Shown here one piece after another: positions 1-9,020 of a stretch of DNA of 64,000 nucleotides (position 1 is the first letter of the stretch; each line of letters starts with the position of its first letter). This DNA is from Yersinia rohdei ATCC 43380 (lineage in GTDB: Bacteria > Pseudomonadota > Gammaproteobacteria > Enterobacterales > Enterobacteriaceae): assembly GCF_000173775.1 (NCBI RefSeq), contig NZ_ACCD01000008.1, positions 62,001 through 126,000 of the forward strand. The letters are read 5' to 3'. The notes under the pieces are model-generated. The model saw only the letters and a list, made by a program, of their open reading frames with translations. It was not told the DNA's origin and searched no databases. The translations under genes were made by a program, and so were the position numbers.

Positions 1-41
1 CTGTTTAATAAAGGACGTCTAACTTTAGGGTATCTAGACAC

Positions 42-512
42 ATGTCAGAACAAAATAACACCGAGATGGCTTTCCAGATCCAACGTATCTATACCAAAGA
101 TATCTCCTTCGAAGCACCAAAAGCTCCGCAGGTTTTCCAGCAGGATTGGCAACCAGAAGTTAAACTTGATCTTGATACTGCTTCAAGCCAACTGGCTGAT
201 GATGTGTATGAAGTGGTACTGCGTGTGACGGTAACGGCCTCTTTGGGCGAAGAAATTGCATTCCTGTGTGAAGTACAGCAAGGCGGCATCTTCTCCATCG
301 CGGGTATTGACGGCACCCAATTGGCGCATTGTTTAGGTGCATATTGCCCGAACATTCTGTTCCCGTATGCCCGTGAATGCATCACCAGCTTGGTTTCTCG
401 CGGTACTTTCCCGCAGTTGAATCTGGCACCGGTTAACTTTGATGCTCTGTTCATGAACTACTTGCAACAGCAGGCTGAAGGCGAAGGTGCTGAACAACGT
501 CAGGATGCCTGA
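42..512 (+). CDS. secB: Protein-export chaperone SecB
   Basis: Cytosolic tetrameric chaperone that holds Sec-dependent preproteins unfolded and hands them to SecA. The 156-residue length is normal for the family, and the sequence is recognisably SecB throughout: an N-terminal [16 protein letters not shown] strand, a central G-IF-I-G segment, and a C-terminal [17 protein letters not shown] helix. The acidic tail that contacts SecA is present. The stop overlaps the start of gpsA (atga-type junction at 512), so the two are translationally coupled, as in other enterobacteria. The window begins only 41 bases upstream, so the expected upstream neighbour (grxC) cannot be seen. Confidence 0.97.
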   Translation: MSEQNNTEMAFQIQRIYTKDISFEAPKAPQVFQQDWQPEVKLDLDTASSQLADDVYEVVLRVTVTASLGEEIAFLCEVQQGGIFSIAGIDGTQLAHCLGAYCPNILFPYARECITSLVSRGTFPQLNLAPVNFDALFMNYLQQQAEGEGAEQRQDA

Positions 513-1531
513 TGAACACCACCCATGCTTCAATGACTGTAATCGGTGCCGGATCTTACGGCACCGCATTAGCCATTACGCTGGCGCGTAATGGCCATCA
601 AGTTGTGTTATGGGGTCATGACCCCAAACATATCCAGATTTTACAACAAGATCGCTGTAACCAAGCTTTCCTGCCCGATGTACCTTTCCCGGATACTCTG
701 CTACTGGAAACTGACCTGGCACGTGCGCTGGCAGCCAGCCGTGATGTGCTGGTGGTCGTGCCCAGCCATGTCTTTGGGGCGGTTTTAAATCAGTTAAAAC
801 CTCATTTACGCCCCGATGCCCGCATTGTCTGGGCGACTAAAGGGCTTGAGGCAGAAACCGGCCGATTGCTGGCGGATGTGGCGCGAGAAGTGCTCGGAGA
901 AAGTATCCCACTGGCGGTGGTTTCCGGCCCAACCTTTGCCAAAGAGCTGGCCGCCGGTCTACCCACTGCGATTGCCCTGGCATCAACTGATGCGCAATTT
1001 AGTGAAGACCTGCAACAGTTATTGCACTGTGATAAAAGTTTTAGGGTTTACAGCAATCCTGATTTTATCGGGGTACAACTGGGCGGCGCGGTTAAAAACG
1101 TGATTGCGATTGGTGCTGGCATGTCCGATGGCATTGGCTTTGGCGCAAATGCCCGTACGGCCTTGATAACCCGTGGTTTGGCAGAAATGACCCGCTTGGG
1201 TGCTGCATTAGGCGCTGAACCCTCCACCTTTATGGGCATGGCGGGGTTAGGCGATTTGGTGCTAACCTGCACCGATAACCAGTCCCGTAACCGCCGGTTT
1301 GGTATCATGTTAGGTCAGGGATTAGGCGTACAAGAAGCACAGGACAAAATTGGTCAAGTGGTTGAAGGTTACCGCAATACCAAGGAAGTTTTGGCTTTAG
1401 CACAGCGCTATGGTGTCGAGATGCCAATAACCGAACAAATTTATCAGGTGCTGTATTGTCATAAAAATGCCCGCGAAGCGGCACTGACTTTGCTGGGTCG
1501 CAGCAAAAAAGATGAAAAAAGCGGCATTTGA
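512..1531 (+). CDS. gpsA: Glycerol-3-phosphate dehydrogenase [NAD(P)+]
   Basis: Reduces dihydroxyacetone phosphate to sn-glycerol-3-phosphate, the first step of phospholipid synthesis; cytosolic. The N-terminal Rossmann fold carries the [10 protein letters not shown] dinucleotide-binding loop at about residues 13-22. The catalytic-lysine segment [11 protein letters not shown] lies near residue 190, and the C-terminal helical domain contains the [10 protein letters not shown] segment. The 339-residue length matches the family. Its ATG overlaps the last bases of secB; cysE follows after a 133-bp gap, so this is the conserved secB-gpsA-cysE order. Confidence 0.97.
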   Translation: MNTTHASMTVIGAGSYGTALAITLARNGHQVVLWGHDPKHIQILQQDRCNQAFLPDVPFPDTLLLETDLARALAASRDVLVVVPSHVFGAVLNQLKPHLRPDARIVWATKGLEAETGRLLADVAREVLGESIPLAVVSGPTFAKELAAGLPTAIALASTDAQFSEDLQQLLHCDKSFRVYSNPDFIGVQLGGAVKNVIAIGAGMSDGIGFGANARTALITRGLAEMTRLGAALGAEPSTFMGMAGLGDLVLTCTDNQSRNRRFGIMLGQGLGVQEAQDKIGQVVEGYRNTKEVLALAQRYGVEMPITEQIYQVLYCHKNAREAALTLLGRSKKDEKSGI

Positions 1532-1664
1532 TCGGTTAGGTTGGTTGGCTGCAATAAAATAATAATGATATATCCAACGTCATAGGAGTTGCGATTCTAT
1601 TGACGAGGGTATGAGTTGCTTCGGCCGTTCCCCGAGGTGGCTTGTTTATGGGCAGGAGTAGGTA

Positions 1665-2486
1665 ATGTCGTCAGAAGAGTTAGAGCTGGTCTGGAGTAGC
1701 ATTAAATCTGAAGCCAGAGCACTGGCAGAGTGTGAACCAATGTTAGCGAGTTTTTTTCACGCGACATTATTGAAGCATGAAAATTTAGGCAGTGCGCTGA
1801 GCTATATTCTGGCAAATAAGTTAGCTAATCCCATCATGCCAGCTATTGCAATCCGTGAGGTGGTAGAAGATGCCTATCGTATGGATGCACAGATGATAGT
1901 CTCCGCAGCGCGCGATATTTTGGCTGTGCGACTACGCGACCCTGCTGTTGATAAATATTCTACGCCATTGCTGTACCTGAAAGGTTTTCATGCTTTGCAG
2001 GCTTACCGCATTGGCCATTGGTTGTGGGCGCAAGATAGAAAAGCACTCGCAATTTACCTGCAAAATCAAGTATCTGTCGCTTTTGGTGTGGATATCCACC
2101 CCGCAGCGACCATTGGTTGCGGCATCATGCTAGACCACGCCACCGGTATTGTTATTGGTGAAACCGCAGTGGTCGAAAATGACGTATCCATCCTGCAATC
2201 CGTGACACTGGGCGGCACAGGCAAAACCAGTGGCGATCGCCACCCGAAAATCCGTGAAGGTGTCATGATTGGTGCCGGGGCGAAAATTCTGGGGAACATT
2301 GAAGTCGGGCGTGGCGCTAAAATTGGTGCTGGCTCCGTAGTATTACAGGCCGTCCCACCCCACACAACTGCCGCCGGAGTTCCCGCTCGCATTGTCGGCA
2401 AACCCGAAAGTGACAAGCCGTCATTGGATATGGATCAGCATTTTAATGGGGTTAGCCATGGGTTTGAGTACGGCGACGGTATCTAA
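1665..2486 (+). CDS. cysE: Serine O-acetyltransferase
   Basis: Transfers acetyl from acetyl-CoA to L-serine, giving O-acetylserine, the committed step of cysteine synthesis. An N-terminal helical domain (about residues 1-135) is followed by a left-handed beta-helix of hexapeptide repeats (about 140-235). The Asp157-His158 catalytic pair sits in the LDHATG segment. The C-terminal tail, ending GDGI, is the part that in this family docks into cysteine synthase (CysK). The 273-residue length is standard. A strong AGGAG lies 8-10 bases before the ATG. An ERIC-type remnant follows the stop. Confidence 0.97.
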   Translation: MSSEELELVWSSIKSEARALAECEPMLASFFHATLLKHENLGSALSYILANKLANPIMPAIAIREVVEDAYRMDAQMIVSAARDILAVRLRDPAVDKYSTPLLYLKGFHALQAYRIGHWLWAQDRKALAIYLQNQVSVAFGVDIHPAATIGCGIMLDHATGIVIGETAVVENDVSILQSVTLGGTGKTSGDRHPKIREGVMIGAGAKILGNIEVGRGAKIGAGSVVLQAVPPHTTAAGVPARIVGKPESDKPSLDMDQHFNGVSHGFEYGDGI

Positions 2487-2487
2487 T

Positions 2488-2556
2488 TATACCCGTCGTC
2501 CTTGACGCCGCAGCGGTGTTAGCTGCCTTGCTGCAGCGCCAATGCCTTTGGGTATT
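2488..2556. repeat. Short ERIC-type repeat remnant
   Basis: The segment begins with ATACCC and ends with TTTGGGTAT. It carries the same terminal modules (ccttgacgccgcag, ttgctgc, cgccaatg-ctttgggta) as the full element at 42852-42979 but lacks most of the central ERIC core. It looks like an internally deleted copy. It lies between cysE and the convergent trmL gene and could be transcribed from either side. Confidence 0.6.
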
Positions 2557-2612
2557 GTAGGTATAAACCGCTTATATGGGGCAGCAAATCTGTTGCCACC
2601 GCCATTTATTCG

Positions 2613-3131
2613 CTATTCTTTCAGTAATGCACCTGGATAACCTAATTGCCGCCAGGCCTCATACACCACCACTGACACTGCATTTGACAGGTTCATACTG
2701 CGGCTATCGGCTTGCATTGGAATTCTAATTTTCTGTTGAGCAGGTAATGCATCCAGAACATTTGGCGGTAAGCCGCGGGTTTCAGGGCCAAACAACAAAT
2801 AATCATTTATCTGATAGCTAACAGCACTGTGGGCGGGTGTCCCTTTAGTTGTCAGGGCAAATAAACGGGCAGATTCTGTACCCGTGGATTCGTTACTCAC
2901 TGATTGCGCGCCATCGAGATTTTCACTATCCAGAAAAGCTTGATAATCATGGTGATGCTTAATGTTAGCAAACTCATGGTAATCAAGACCCGCGCGGCGT
3001 AAGCGTTTGTCATCCCAGGTGAAACCCAAAGGTTTAATCAGATGGAGCTGGCAGCCGGTATTCGCACACAACCGGATGATATTACCGGTGTTCGGCGGGA
3101 TTTCGGGTTCAAATAAAACGATATTAAGCAT
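2613..3131 (-). CDS. trmL: tRNA (cytidine/uridine-34-2'-O)-methyltransferase TrmL
   Basis: SPOUT-class methyltransferase that 2'-O-methylates the wobble nucleotide of tRNA-Leu isoacceptors using SAM. The start [26 protein letters not shown] is the family motif 1 with the substrate-contact Asn and Arg. The C-terminal half holds [10 protein letters not shown] (motif 2) and [18 protein letters not shown] (motif 3), which together build the trefoil-knot SAM site. The 172 residues are slightly longer than the usual 155-160. The difference is a Ser/Thr/Gly-rich insert near residues 70-85. It is convergent with cysE. Confidence 0.93.
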   Translation of the reverse strand: MLNIVLFEPEIPPNTGNIIRLCANTGCQLHLIKPLGFTWDDKRLRRAGLDYHEFANIKHHHDYQAFLDSENLDGAQSVSNESTGTESARLFALTTKGTPAHSAVSYQINDYLLFGPETRGLPPNVLDALPAQQKIRIPMQADSRSMNLSNAVSVVVYEAWRQLGYPGALLKE

Positions 3132-3296
3132 ATGTCCCCCAATAATAAGGGGCGCAGGATATCAGAAAGCCTCTCCCGGTGCAGCGGTTGACAACCCGTG
3201 AGGTCAAACAAAGATTCAATAGCAAGGAGCGGAGAGTAACCCTCGCGGCGATTTTATAGACTGCTTACCATCGTCAGTATTAATGGGGCATTCATC

Positions 3297-4424
3297 ATGA
3301 AACCAGATAAAAATTTGTTAGACATGGCGCAAGACCCGCGTTGGGTGGCGATGAGAAATCGCGATAAAACGGCAGACGGCCAATTTGTTTATGCGGTGAA
3401 AACCACTGGCGTGTATTGCCGGCCATCTTGCGCCTCCCGCCAGGCCAGAGCAGAAAATATTGAAATTTTTGCTGATAACCACGCGGCTGAATTGGCTGGT
3501 TTTCGGCCTTGTCAGCGCTGTCGGCCGACTGAGTTGCCCCAAGGGCGACTGAATGCAGAAAAAATCAGTCAGGCGTGCCGTTTAATTGAACAAGCCGAAA
3601 CACCTTTTAAGCTCAGTGAGTTAGCGGAAAAATTCAATCTCAGTGCTTTTCATTTCCACCGGTTATTTAAAGCGCTCACTGGGTTAACTCCGAAGGCTTA
3701 TGCCACTGCCATCCGCAGTGCGCGGGTTCGCGCCCAACTGGCTGGGCCTTGCTCGGTGACCGACGCCATTTTTGAGGCCGGTTTTAACGCCAATGGCCGT
3801 TTTTATGAGCAATCTAACCAGTTATTGGGGATGACACCGACCCGCTATCGCCAAGGTGGGCGTGATGTCATATTACATTTTGCCGTGGGGGAAAGCTCTC
3901 TCGGGGCCATTTTGATGGCAAAAAGTGCACTGGGAATTTGTGCCATTTTATTGGGCGACTCACCCGCGCTGTTAGTGCAGCAATTGCAGGATATGTTTCC
4001 TCGGGCGCAGTTGATTGGGGGGGATTGTGAAGTAGAACAATGGTTCGCCCAGGTCGTCGGGTTCGTTGAGGCCCCAAAACTCGGGCTTGATTTGCCGCTG
4101 GATATTCGTGGCACTGCTTTTCAGCAGCGGGTTTGGCAGGCGTTACAGGAAATCCCTGTCGGGGAAACGGCCAGTTATGCCGATATCGCTGTTAAGCTGG
4201 GCTCACCCAACGCGGTGCGTGCTGTGGCTGGTGCTTGTGCTGCGAATATATTGGCGGTAGCCATTCCTTGTCACCGAGTCATTCGTCAGGATGGGGCATT
4301 ATCCGGTTATCGTTGGGGTGTTGAGCGCAAAAAACGGTTATTGGAACAAGAAGCAGGGCGATTGGAAAACAGAGTCAGAGAGACGCCAAAAGATAACAGC
4401 CAGGATCTGCCCGATCAAGAGTGA
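3297..4424 (+). CDS. ada: Bifunctional DNA repair protein / transcriptional activator Ada
   Basis: Repairs alkylated DNA by suicidal methyl transfer and, once methylated, activates the adaptive response. Order of parts: an N-terminal zinc domain with four Cys ligands C41, C45, C72 and C75 (VYCRPSC and RPCQRCRP), where C41 is the phosphotriester acceptor; an AraC-type helix-turn-helix (about residues 90-185); and a C-terminal O6-methylguanine methyltransferase with the PCHRVI site (acceptor C325). The 375-residue length is close to E. coli Ada (354) with a short polar C-terminal extension. No alkB follows; the next gene is convergent cpxA. Confidence 0.94.
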   Translation: MKPDKNLLDMAQDPRWVAMRNRDKTADGQFVYAVKTTGVYCRPSCASRQARAENIEIFADNHAAELAGFRPCQRCRPTELPQGRLNAEKISQACRLIEQAETPFKLSELAEKFNLSAFHFHRLFKALTGLTPKAYATAIRSARVRAQLAGPCSVTDAIFEAGFNANGRFYEQSNQLLGMTPTRYRQGGRDVILHFAVGESSLGAILMAKSALGICAILLGDSPALLVQQLQDMFPRAQLIGGDCEVEQWFAQVVGFVEAPKLGLDLPLDIRGTAFQQRVWQALQEIPVGETASYADIAVKLGSPNAVRAVAGACAANILAVAIPCHRVIRQDGALSGYRWGVERKKRLLEQEAGRLENRVRETPKDNSQDLPDQE

Positions 4425-4471
4425 TCGGGCAGAAGGCGGTAAGCAGATAACCCTGTAATGGCGAAGGGCAA

Positions 4472-5848
4472 TTACCCTTTAAGGGGGTGCAGGGGTAACC
4501 AAATCACCAAACGCAACCCACCTAATGGGCTATCTTCAGCCTTAACCCATCCACGATGCTGATTAACGGCAGTTTCGACAATCGCCAGCCCCAAGCCTGT
4601 CCCGCCAGACTCGCGGTCACGCGCTTCATCTGTACGGTAGAATGGCCGGAATATCTGTTCACGGTCATCCGGACTGACACCCGGCCCATCATCATCAACA
4701 ATGATAGTAACACCCTGATTATCAGCGCTGAATGCCACGGCAATGTGATGGTGAGAATACCGCAGTGCATTACGCACGATATTCTCCAGCGCACTGTCCA
4801 GGGCTGCTGGATTGCCAAATAACGTCCACGGCCCCGGCGGTGCGGTGACTTCCAGCACTTTGCCCATTTGCTCTGCTTCAAACTGGGCGTTTTCCAGTAC
4901 ATCAGACCATAAATCATTTGCTTTAATCGGCTCGCGATGTAACTCATTTTTATGCTGACTACGAGATAACACCAGCAAGTCATTGATCATGCTGTCTAAC
5001 CGCTGCGCTTCCATCTCAATACGTTCCAGTTCTTTCCCTTCTCCGTGGCGGCGGCGCATCAGCGCGGTAGCCAATTGCAGGCGGGTAAGTGGTGTCCGTA
5101 ACTCATGAGAGATATCGGAAATCAGCCGCTGTTGGGCGACGACCATCCTGTCTAGCGCACTGATCATCTGGTTGAAACTGGCCCCGGTGGCTAAAAATTC
5201 TTGTGGCCCAGATTCCAGCTCAGGGTGCTGTTTCAGATTGCCTCGCGCCACGTCATCAGCTGCGTTTTTCAGCTTGCGCGCCGGTTTCGCTAAGCTCCAG
5301 GCCAGCCATAACAGCAGGGGAGCACTGATAAGCATGGTGGCAATCAACAGTAACAGCGGCCGGTCAAAGACCAGATTAATAACATCGGATTGCGGGCTAT
5401 TGGCCGGGCGTAGCAAATAGAGCTGATAGTTGTCTTCCCCATCACGGATGGAGAAGGGGCCGAGCATCTCGATACGGCCATATTTTTTCTTTTTCGGCTG
5501 ATCGGCGTTATCAGATTGCCCGATAAAATTACGGACAATTTGCATTTCTTGCCGTTGGGCACCAATGACTCGCCCCTCGGAGGTGACCAGCACTAAATGC
5601 TGACCCGGCGGCGCCCATTTCTCAATAGCGCGATATAGCCGCCGCCACCACATAAGGTCATTGGCCGGATCACTGGTGAGCTCCGCTTCGATATGTTGCT
5701 CCAGCATTGTTCCCTGACGCAATTCGCTATCGAGCAACGTGGTCATTTGGCGTGAATCGAGCTTGGGAACCATCAGCACCAGCATTAATACCAGTGCTAA
5801 CGTAAACCAAAAAATCGCAAAAATTCGCGCCGTTAAGCTGTTAATCAT
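4472..5848 (-). CDS. cpxA: Envelope-stress sensor histidine kinase CpxA
   Basis: Inner-membrane sensor kinase/phosphatase of the Cpx system. Two membrane segments (about residues 7-28 and 164-186) flank a periplasmic sensor domain. A HAMP linker follows, then the H-box ISHELRTPLTR with phospho-acceptor His248. The ATPase domain has the N-box (ENIVRNALRYS), DDDGPGV and GGTGLGLAI. Its start overlaps the cpxR stop by 4 bases, giving a coupled cpxRA operon. The length (458) matches E. coli (457). Confidence 0.96.
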   Translation of the reverse strand: MINSLTARIFAIFWFTLALVLMLVLMVPKLDSRQMTTLLDSELRQGTMLEQHIEAELTSDPANDLMWWRRLYRAIEKWAPPGQHLVLVTSEGRVIGAQRQEMQIVRNFIGQSDNADQPKKKKYGRIEMLGPFSIRDGEDNYQLYLLRPANSPQSDVINLVFDRPLLLLIATMLISAPLLLWLAWSLAKPARKLKNAADDVARGNLKQHPELESGPQEFLATGASFNQMISALDRMVVAQQRLISDISHELRTPLTRLQLATALMRRRHGEGKELERIEMEAQRLDSMINDLLVLSRSQHKNELHREPIKANDLWSDVLENAQFEAEQMGKVLEVTAPPGPWTLFGNPAALDSALENIVRNALRYSHHHIAVAFSADNQGVTIIVDDDGPGVSPDDREQIFRPFYRTDEARDRESGGTGLGLAIVETAVNQHRGWVKAEDSPLGGLRLVIWLPLHPLKG

Positions 5849-6543
5849 GTTTCAGAGACCATCAGATACCCACGACCACGCAAGGTTTTAAACCAAGGTA
5901 GCCCGTCTTTGCGATCCGGCAATTTACGGCGCAGGTTCGAAATGTGCATATCAATCGCGCGGTCAAAAGGTGTTAATCGTTTACCCAGCACTTCCTGGCT
6001 GAGGTGTTCCCGCGAGACGACCTGACCGAGATGCTGGGCCAGCAGGTAGAGTAAGGTAAATTCAGTACCAGTTAACTCCAGCGATTGGCCTTCAAAGGTG
6101 GCTTCTTGACGACCCGGATTCAATTGCAGGCAATCCACGTCCAGTATTGGTGCGCCTTGATCGACATTTTGTTGCTGCTCACTCCAATTAGAGCGGCGCA
6201 AAATAGCGCGGATTCGTGCCACAAGTTCGCGGTCATTAAACGGTTTTGCCAGATAATCATCTGCGCCTAGTTCCAGTCCAAGTACCCGATCCAGCTCGCT
6301 GCCACGGGCAGTCAGCATAATCACCGGGGTCTGGTGGTGTTGGCGCAACTCTTTCAGTGTCTCGATACCATTTTTACGCGGCATCATAATATCAAGTAAT
6401 AACAAGTCGATAGAGCTGTCCAGTAGGTTTAATGCCTGCTCACCATCATGAGCAACAACAACATTGAAGCCTTCCATTTCCAGTAATTCTTTCAACAGTG
6501 ACGTCAGTTCGCGATCATCATCAACTAATAGGATTTTATGCAT
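5845..6543 (-). CDS. cpxR: Envelope-stress response regulator CpxR
   Basis: OmpR-family response regulator that activates envelope folding and degradation genes. The receiver domain has Asp8/Asp9 acidic residues, phospho-acceptor Asp51 (LLLLDIMMPR) and Lys in LAKPFNDRE. The winged-helix domain ends with the RGRGY(L) signature. The start at 6543 (MHKILLVDDD) gives 232 residues, the same as E. coli, and is preceded by a GAGGAG Shine-Dalgarno. An in-frame upstream start at 6639 would add 32 residues running through the CpxR box and is rejected. Divergent from cpxP. Confidence 0.96.
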   Translation of the reverse strand: MHKILLVDDDRELTSLLKELLEMEGFNVVVAHDGEQALNLLDSSIDLLLLDIMMPRKNGIETLKELRQHHQTPVIMLTARGSELDRVLGLELGADDYLAKPFNDRELVARIRAILRRSNWSEQQQNVDQGAPILDVDCLQLNPGRQEATFEGQSLELTGTEFTLLYLLAQHLGQVVSREHLSQEVLGKRLTPFDRAIDMHISNLRRKLPDRKDGLPWFKTLRGRGYLMVSET

Positions 6544-6597
6544 GATTGTTTCTCCTCTTGACGCAAAATACGTTATCAATTGCCGGTATTCCATGAC

Positions 6598-6612
6598 TTT
6601 ACTTAGCTTTAC
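6598..6612 (-). promoter_or_regulatory. CpxR-binding box in the cpxR-cpxP intergenic region
   Basis: Read on the minus strand the sequence is GTAAA-GCTAA-GTAAA, an exact match to the GTAAA-N5-GTAAA consensus for phosphorylated CpxR. A further half-site (TTTAC on plus) lies about 18 bases toward cpxP. The position between the divergent cpxRA and cpxP genes fits autoregulation plus activation of cpxP. Binding is inferred from the motif only. Confidence 0.85.
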
Positions 6613-6728
6613 ATGCTCTGACTCCAGTTTTACATCCACTGACGCTTGTTTGCAGCCAGGCCGATAGAATGCTTCTCATTGAATCGCATAGCAGTGAACC
6701 GCTTAGCAGATAAACCCAGGAGTTAATA

Positions 6729-7226
6729 ATGCGCAAAGTAAATAAAGTAACAACGTTAATCATGGCGTCAATGCTAGTTCTCGGCTCTCAAGCCGCCTTC
6801 GCTGGCGATAAAACCGGGGCAACAGATAGCTGGTGCTACGGTGACGGCCCAATGATGAATAAGAAAGATGGTCGCGGCCACCATAACATGTTTGATGGCG
6901 TCAATCTGACTGAACAGCAACGCCAGCAAATGCGTGACCTGATGCGCCAGTCTCGCCAGAGCCAACCTCGCCTTGATATTGCTGACCGTGAAGCAATGCA
7001 CAAGCTGGTCACCGCCGATAAATTTGACGAAGCCGCGGTAAGAGCACAAGCCGAGAAAATGTCCAAAGACAATATTGAACGTCAGGTCGAAATGGCCAAA
7101 GTACGTAACCAAATGTATAACTTGCTCACCCCAGAGCAAAAGACTGCCTTGAGTCAAAAGCACCAGCAGCGCATGGAAAAAATGCAGCAGGCGCCAGCAG
7201 CACAACCCTCTTCTGCCCAGAAGTAA
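6729..7226 (+). CDS. cpxP: Periplasmic Cpx-pathway modulator CpxP
   Basis: Periplasmic adaptor that inhibits CpxA and delivers misfolded pilus-type substrates to DegP. It has a Sec signal peptide (MRKVNKVTT then a hydrophobic stretch, cleavage near AFA-GDK). An LTEQQRQQMRDLM motif and a second LTPEQK motif form the CpxP/Spy family LTxxQ repeats. The 165 residues are mostly helical, polar and basic, ending in a Gln/Ala-rich tail. The GTAAA box lies about 115 bases upstream. The 3'UTR encodes CpxQ. Confidence 0.93.
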   Translation: MRKVNKVTTLIMASMLVLGSQAAFAGDKTGATDSWCYGDGPMMNKKDGRGHHNMFDGVNLTEQQRQQMRDLMRQSRQSQPRLDIADREAMHKLVTADKFDEAAVRAQAEKMSKDNIERQVEMAKVRNQMYNLLTPEQKTALSQKHQQRMEKMQQAPAAQPSSAQK

Positions 7227-7247
7227 GTAGTACCCAGTAACACCCTG

Positions 7248-7307
7248 TTTTCCTTGCTATAGACACCATCCCTGTCTTTTGCCCTCCATGATGGAGGGCT
7301 TTTTTTT
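7248..7307 (+). ncRNA. cpxQ: CpxQ-type 3'UTR-derived small RNA of cpxP
   Basis: The 60-nt stretch right after cpxP begins TTTTCCTTGCTATAGACACC, continues CATCCCTGTC, and ends in a GC-rich hairpin with a run of eight T. This matches the E. coli/Salmonella CpxQ sRNA as I recall it, nearly base for base in the 5' seed regions. Known biology: RNase E releases CpxQ from cpxP mRNA, and CpxQ with Hfq represses inner-membrane-protein mRNAs. The hairpin sequence differs from E. coli but the architecture is kept. The 5' end is inferred by homology. Confidence 0.85.
7281..7307 (+). terminator. Rho-independent terminator of cpxP/CpxQ
   Basis: Perfect inverted repeat GCCCTCC-ATGAT-GGAGGGC followed by eight T residues. 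Confidence 0.93.
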
Positions 7308-7408
7308 GTCTCTTAAAAAATTATCCATTAAAAACAGTTTGTTGTAAAACTTACAACGTTCAGTAACGTTTTCAAATTTTGCCCAATGTGGACAGTTTGT
7401 GGACACTC

Positions 7409-7732
7409 TTAAGCCGCTAATCCGCCCTTCAATGGATTGAGTATAACGGCGTTTTGCAGATAATCTGGTGACAGGTTTGCATAAGCCATTGTTTGCTGGA
7501 TATTGGCGTGTCCAAGTATCTGTTGTAGGGCGATAATATTCCCGCCGTTCATCATAAAATGGCTGGCAAAAGTGTGCCGTAATACATGGGTAGCCTGACC
7601 GCGCGGCAGGTCTGGTTTTGCCATTCGCAGCGTTTCACAGAATTTCCCGTAATCCACTTTGAAAAGCTTCCCACTGGCATTTGTCTTCACTTCTTCCTCC
7701 AACTCTGCGGATAACCCCGGCGAAACGGGCAA
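7409..7732 (-). pseudogene. P2-type phage integrase, C-terminal remnant
   Basis: About 107 residues with the tyrosine-recombinase catalytic core end: THVLRHTFASHFMMNGGN (the HxLRH box with Arg), LQQILGHANI (second His) and the tyrosine nucleophile in TMAYANLSPDYL. This is the P2 Int style. The N-terminal arm-binding and core-binding domains, normally about 220 residues, are missing; homology stops near 7735, where a different phage fragment starts on the other strand. The TTG at 7732 is only the first in-frame start-like codon. It lies just downstream of cpxP, at one end of the prophage remnant, and should be inactive. Confidence 0.88.
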
Positions 7733-7884
7733 GGATTCCGCAAATACGGTTAGAGCTGGCGCAGCACGGTATCACGCCGGAGCGATGGGAGTTGCGGGCG
7801 TTGGTGCGTGGCGTGGCGGTGAATTATGACGGGCAAACATTCTCATATCCGCCGCAGGATGAATGGCCGGGTTTCTGCCAATAA
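7733..7884 (+). pseudogene. Phage gene tail, possibly P2-type replication protein A C-terminus
   Basis: An open frame of about 50 residues with phage-like composition (RLELAQHGITPERWELRALVR, then a YPPQDEWPGF ending) runs into a stop at 7884. It abuts the broken end of int. In P2 order the int-C-cox-B-A block ends with A on this strand, and the segment resembles the tail of P2-like A proteins as I remember them. That identity is tentative. There is no plausible start of its own. Confidence 0.4.
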
Positions 7885-7972
7885 TTGCCATCAGCTAATA
7901 ATGCTTTGCTATTATGCTCATGGCAATTACACACGTTAAATGCATGATAATTAGTTTATTAGAGGGATTATT

Positions 7973-8701
7973 TTGGAAAGATTAATTGTATTTGTATCAC
8001 TTGCCTCGGCGCTGGCGTTTTTCATAGGTTTGATAAAGCCTCAATGGGTACGCATGCCCAGCAGGATGGGGTCTAGTGTTATTTATGGCATCATTTTTAT
8101 TTGCGCATCAATGTTAGGGGCTGCTTTATATCCGGCAGAACAAAAAAACTCAGTAGTTGAGAGCGAGCCTAAAGTCGAAGCTCCGAAAGCCCCGGCGGTG
8201 TTTGAGCATGCGGATTTAAAACTTGTTGAGTACCGTCGGAAACCGCAAGCAGACCGTCACGAAATCGTCAGCGATTACGTTAAGTTTAAGGGGATACCGG
8301 CGAGCGATGGCGATGGATTCTACGCCTGCTTAAGTGAGTACAGCATCACTAAGTCAGAGGAGTTACCGCTCGGCGAAGTTCTTGGATGGTGTGATGCCGG
8401 TTATCAAAAAGACCCTAAATCGATGGCTGAATATACCAACCTTGACGCGTTTCAGAAGAATTTTAGTGGTTGGGATGGCTCGTATCGCCCGCTTGAGAAG
8501 TTGATTAAGAAAAGTATGAACGATGACTCATCGTATAAGCATGTCGAAACGATGTCGCGTCTTGTCCTTGGAAAAGACCCTCACGCAGTGGTTAAAACCA
8601 GATTTAAAGGGAAAAATGCCTATGGTGGTGTTGTTACCCAAACGGTGAGCGCGCGTGTGGATATTAAGACCGGTGATATTGTTAATATCATCGAAGAGTG
8701 A
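7973..8701 (+). CDS. Uncharacterised membrane-anchored protein in prophage remnant (cargo/moron-like)
   Basis: I do not recognise this family. The 242 residues start with TTG, preceded by an AGAGGGA ribosome site. There are two N-terminal hydrophobic segments (about 3-21 and 36-53) with a short basic loop between them. A Glu/Lys/Pro-rich linker follows, then a soluble domain (about 75-242) with Cys99 and Cys121. It is the only intact gene in the P2-like remnant. It sits where P2 carries variable lysogenic-conversion genes (tin/old region), which suggests a moron. A strong hairpin follows its stop. Function unknown. Confidence 0.7.
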   Translation: MERLIVFVSLASALAFFIGLIKPQWVRMPSRMGSSVIYGIIFICASMLGAALYPAEQKNSVVESEPKVEAPKAPAVFEHADLKLVEYRRKPQADRHEIVSDYVKFKGIPASDGDGFYACLSEYSITKSEELPLGEVLGWCDAGYQKDPKSMAEYTNLDAFQKNFSGWDGSYRPLEKLIKKSMNDDSSYKHVETMSRLVLGKDPHAVVKTRFKGKNAYGGVVTQTVSARVDIKTGDIVNIIEE

Positions 8702-8782
8702 GTAATGCGGTAGAGGTAAAAAACGAGTAAATCTGTCTGCATTCTCGTGCATCATTCTGTATTTAATTTTCGAGTGTTGAAA

Positions 8783-8816
8783 GTGAGAGCCGCGCCAGTA
8801 CTGACGCGGCTCTCAC
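8783..8816. terminator. Perfect 12-bp hairpin after the prophage cargo gene
   Basis: GTGAGAGCCGCG pairs perfectly with CGCGGCTCTCAC across a 10-base loop that itself contains CAGTACTG. There is no long T-run, so it may be a bidirectional or Rho-assisted terminator between the + strand cargo gene and the - strand Q fragment. Confidence 0.6.
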
Positions 8817-8833
8817 CGTTTCAGGCAACTGCA

Positions 8834-9020
8834 TTAAAAACGACCCATGAAGCGGGCAGGCGTGGCGGGGATAGCATTGCGCGCAAGCCTGTATTTAATT
8901 ATCAGAATTGACGGCGTCAGCGCGTTGCGGACAAAGACCCTTGCGGCCTTCTCTACGTCACCCACTGACCCGACGTTCTCCGGCTTACCGCTCATCAGTT
9001 GATATGCACCGGTGACGGCC
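8834..9020 (-). pseudogene. P2-type portal protein Q, C-terminal remnant
   Basis: The minus-strand frame carries YQLMSG, then NVGSVGDVEKAARVFVRN, a pattern I associate with the C-terminal region of P2-family portal protein Q (family-level recall, not searched). After ALTP the similarity fades, so the end may be fused or frameshifted. In P2, Q is transcribed opposite to A and T/U, and this fragment has that orientation. Too short and headless to function. Confidence 0.5.

Noticed and set aside
6544-6639. N-terminal extension of CpxR
   Set aside because: It would read through the GTAAA-N5-GTAAA operator. The later start matches the family length and has a better ribosome site.
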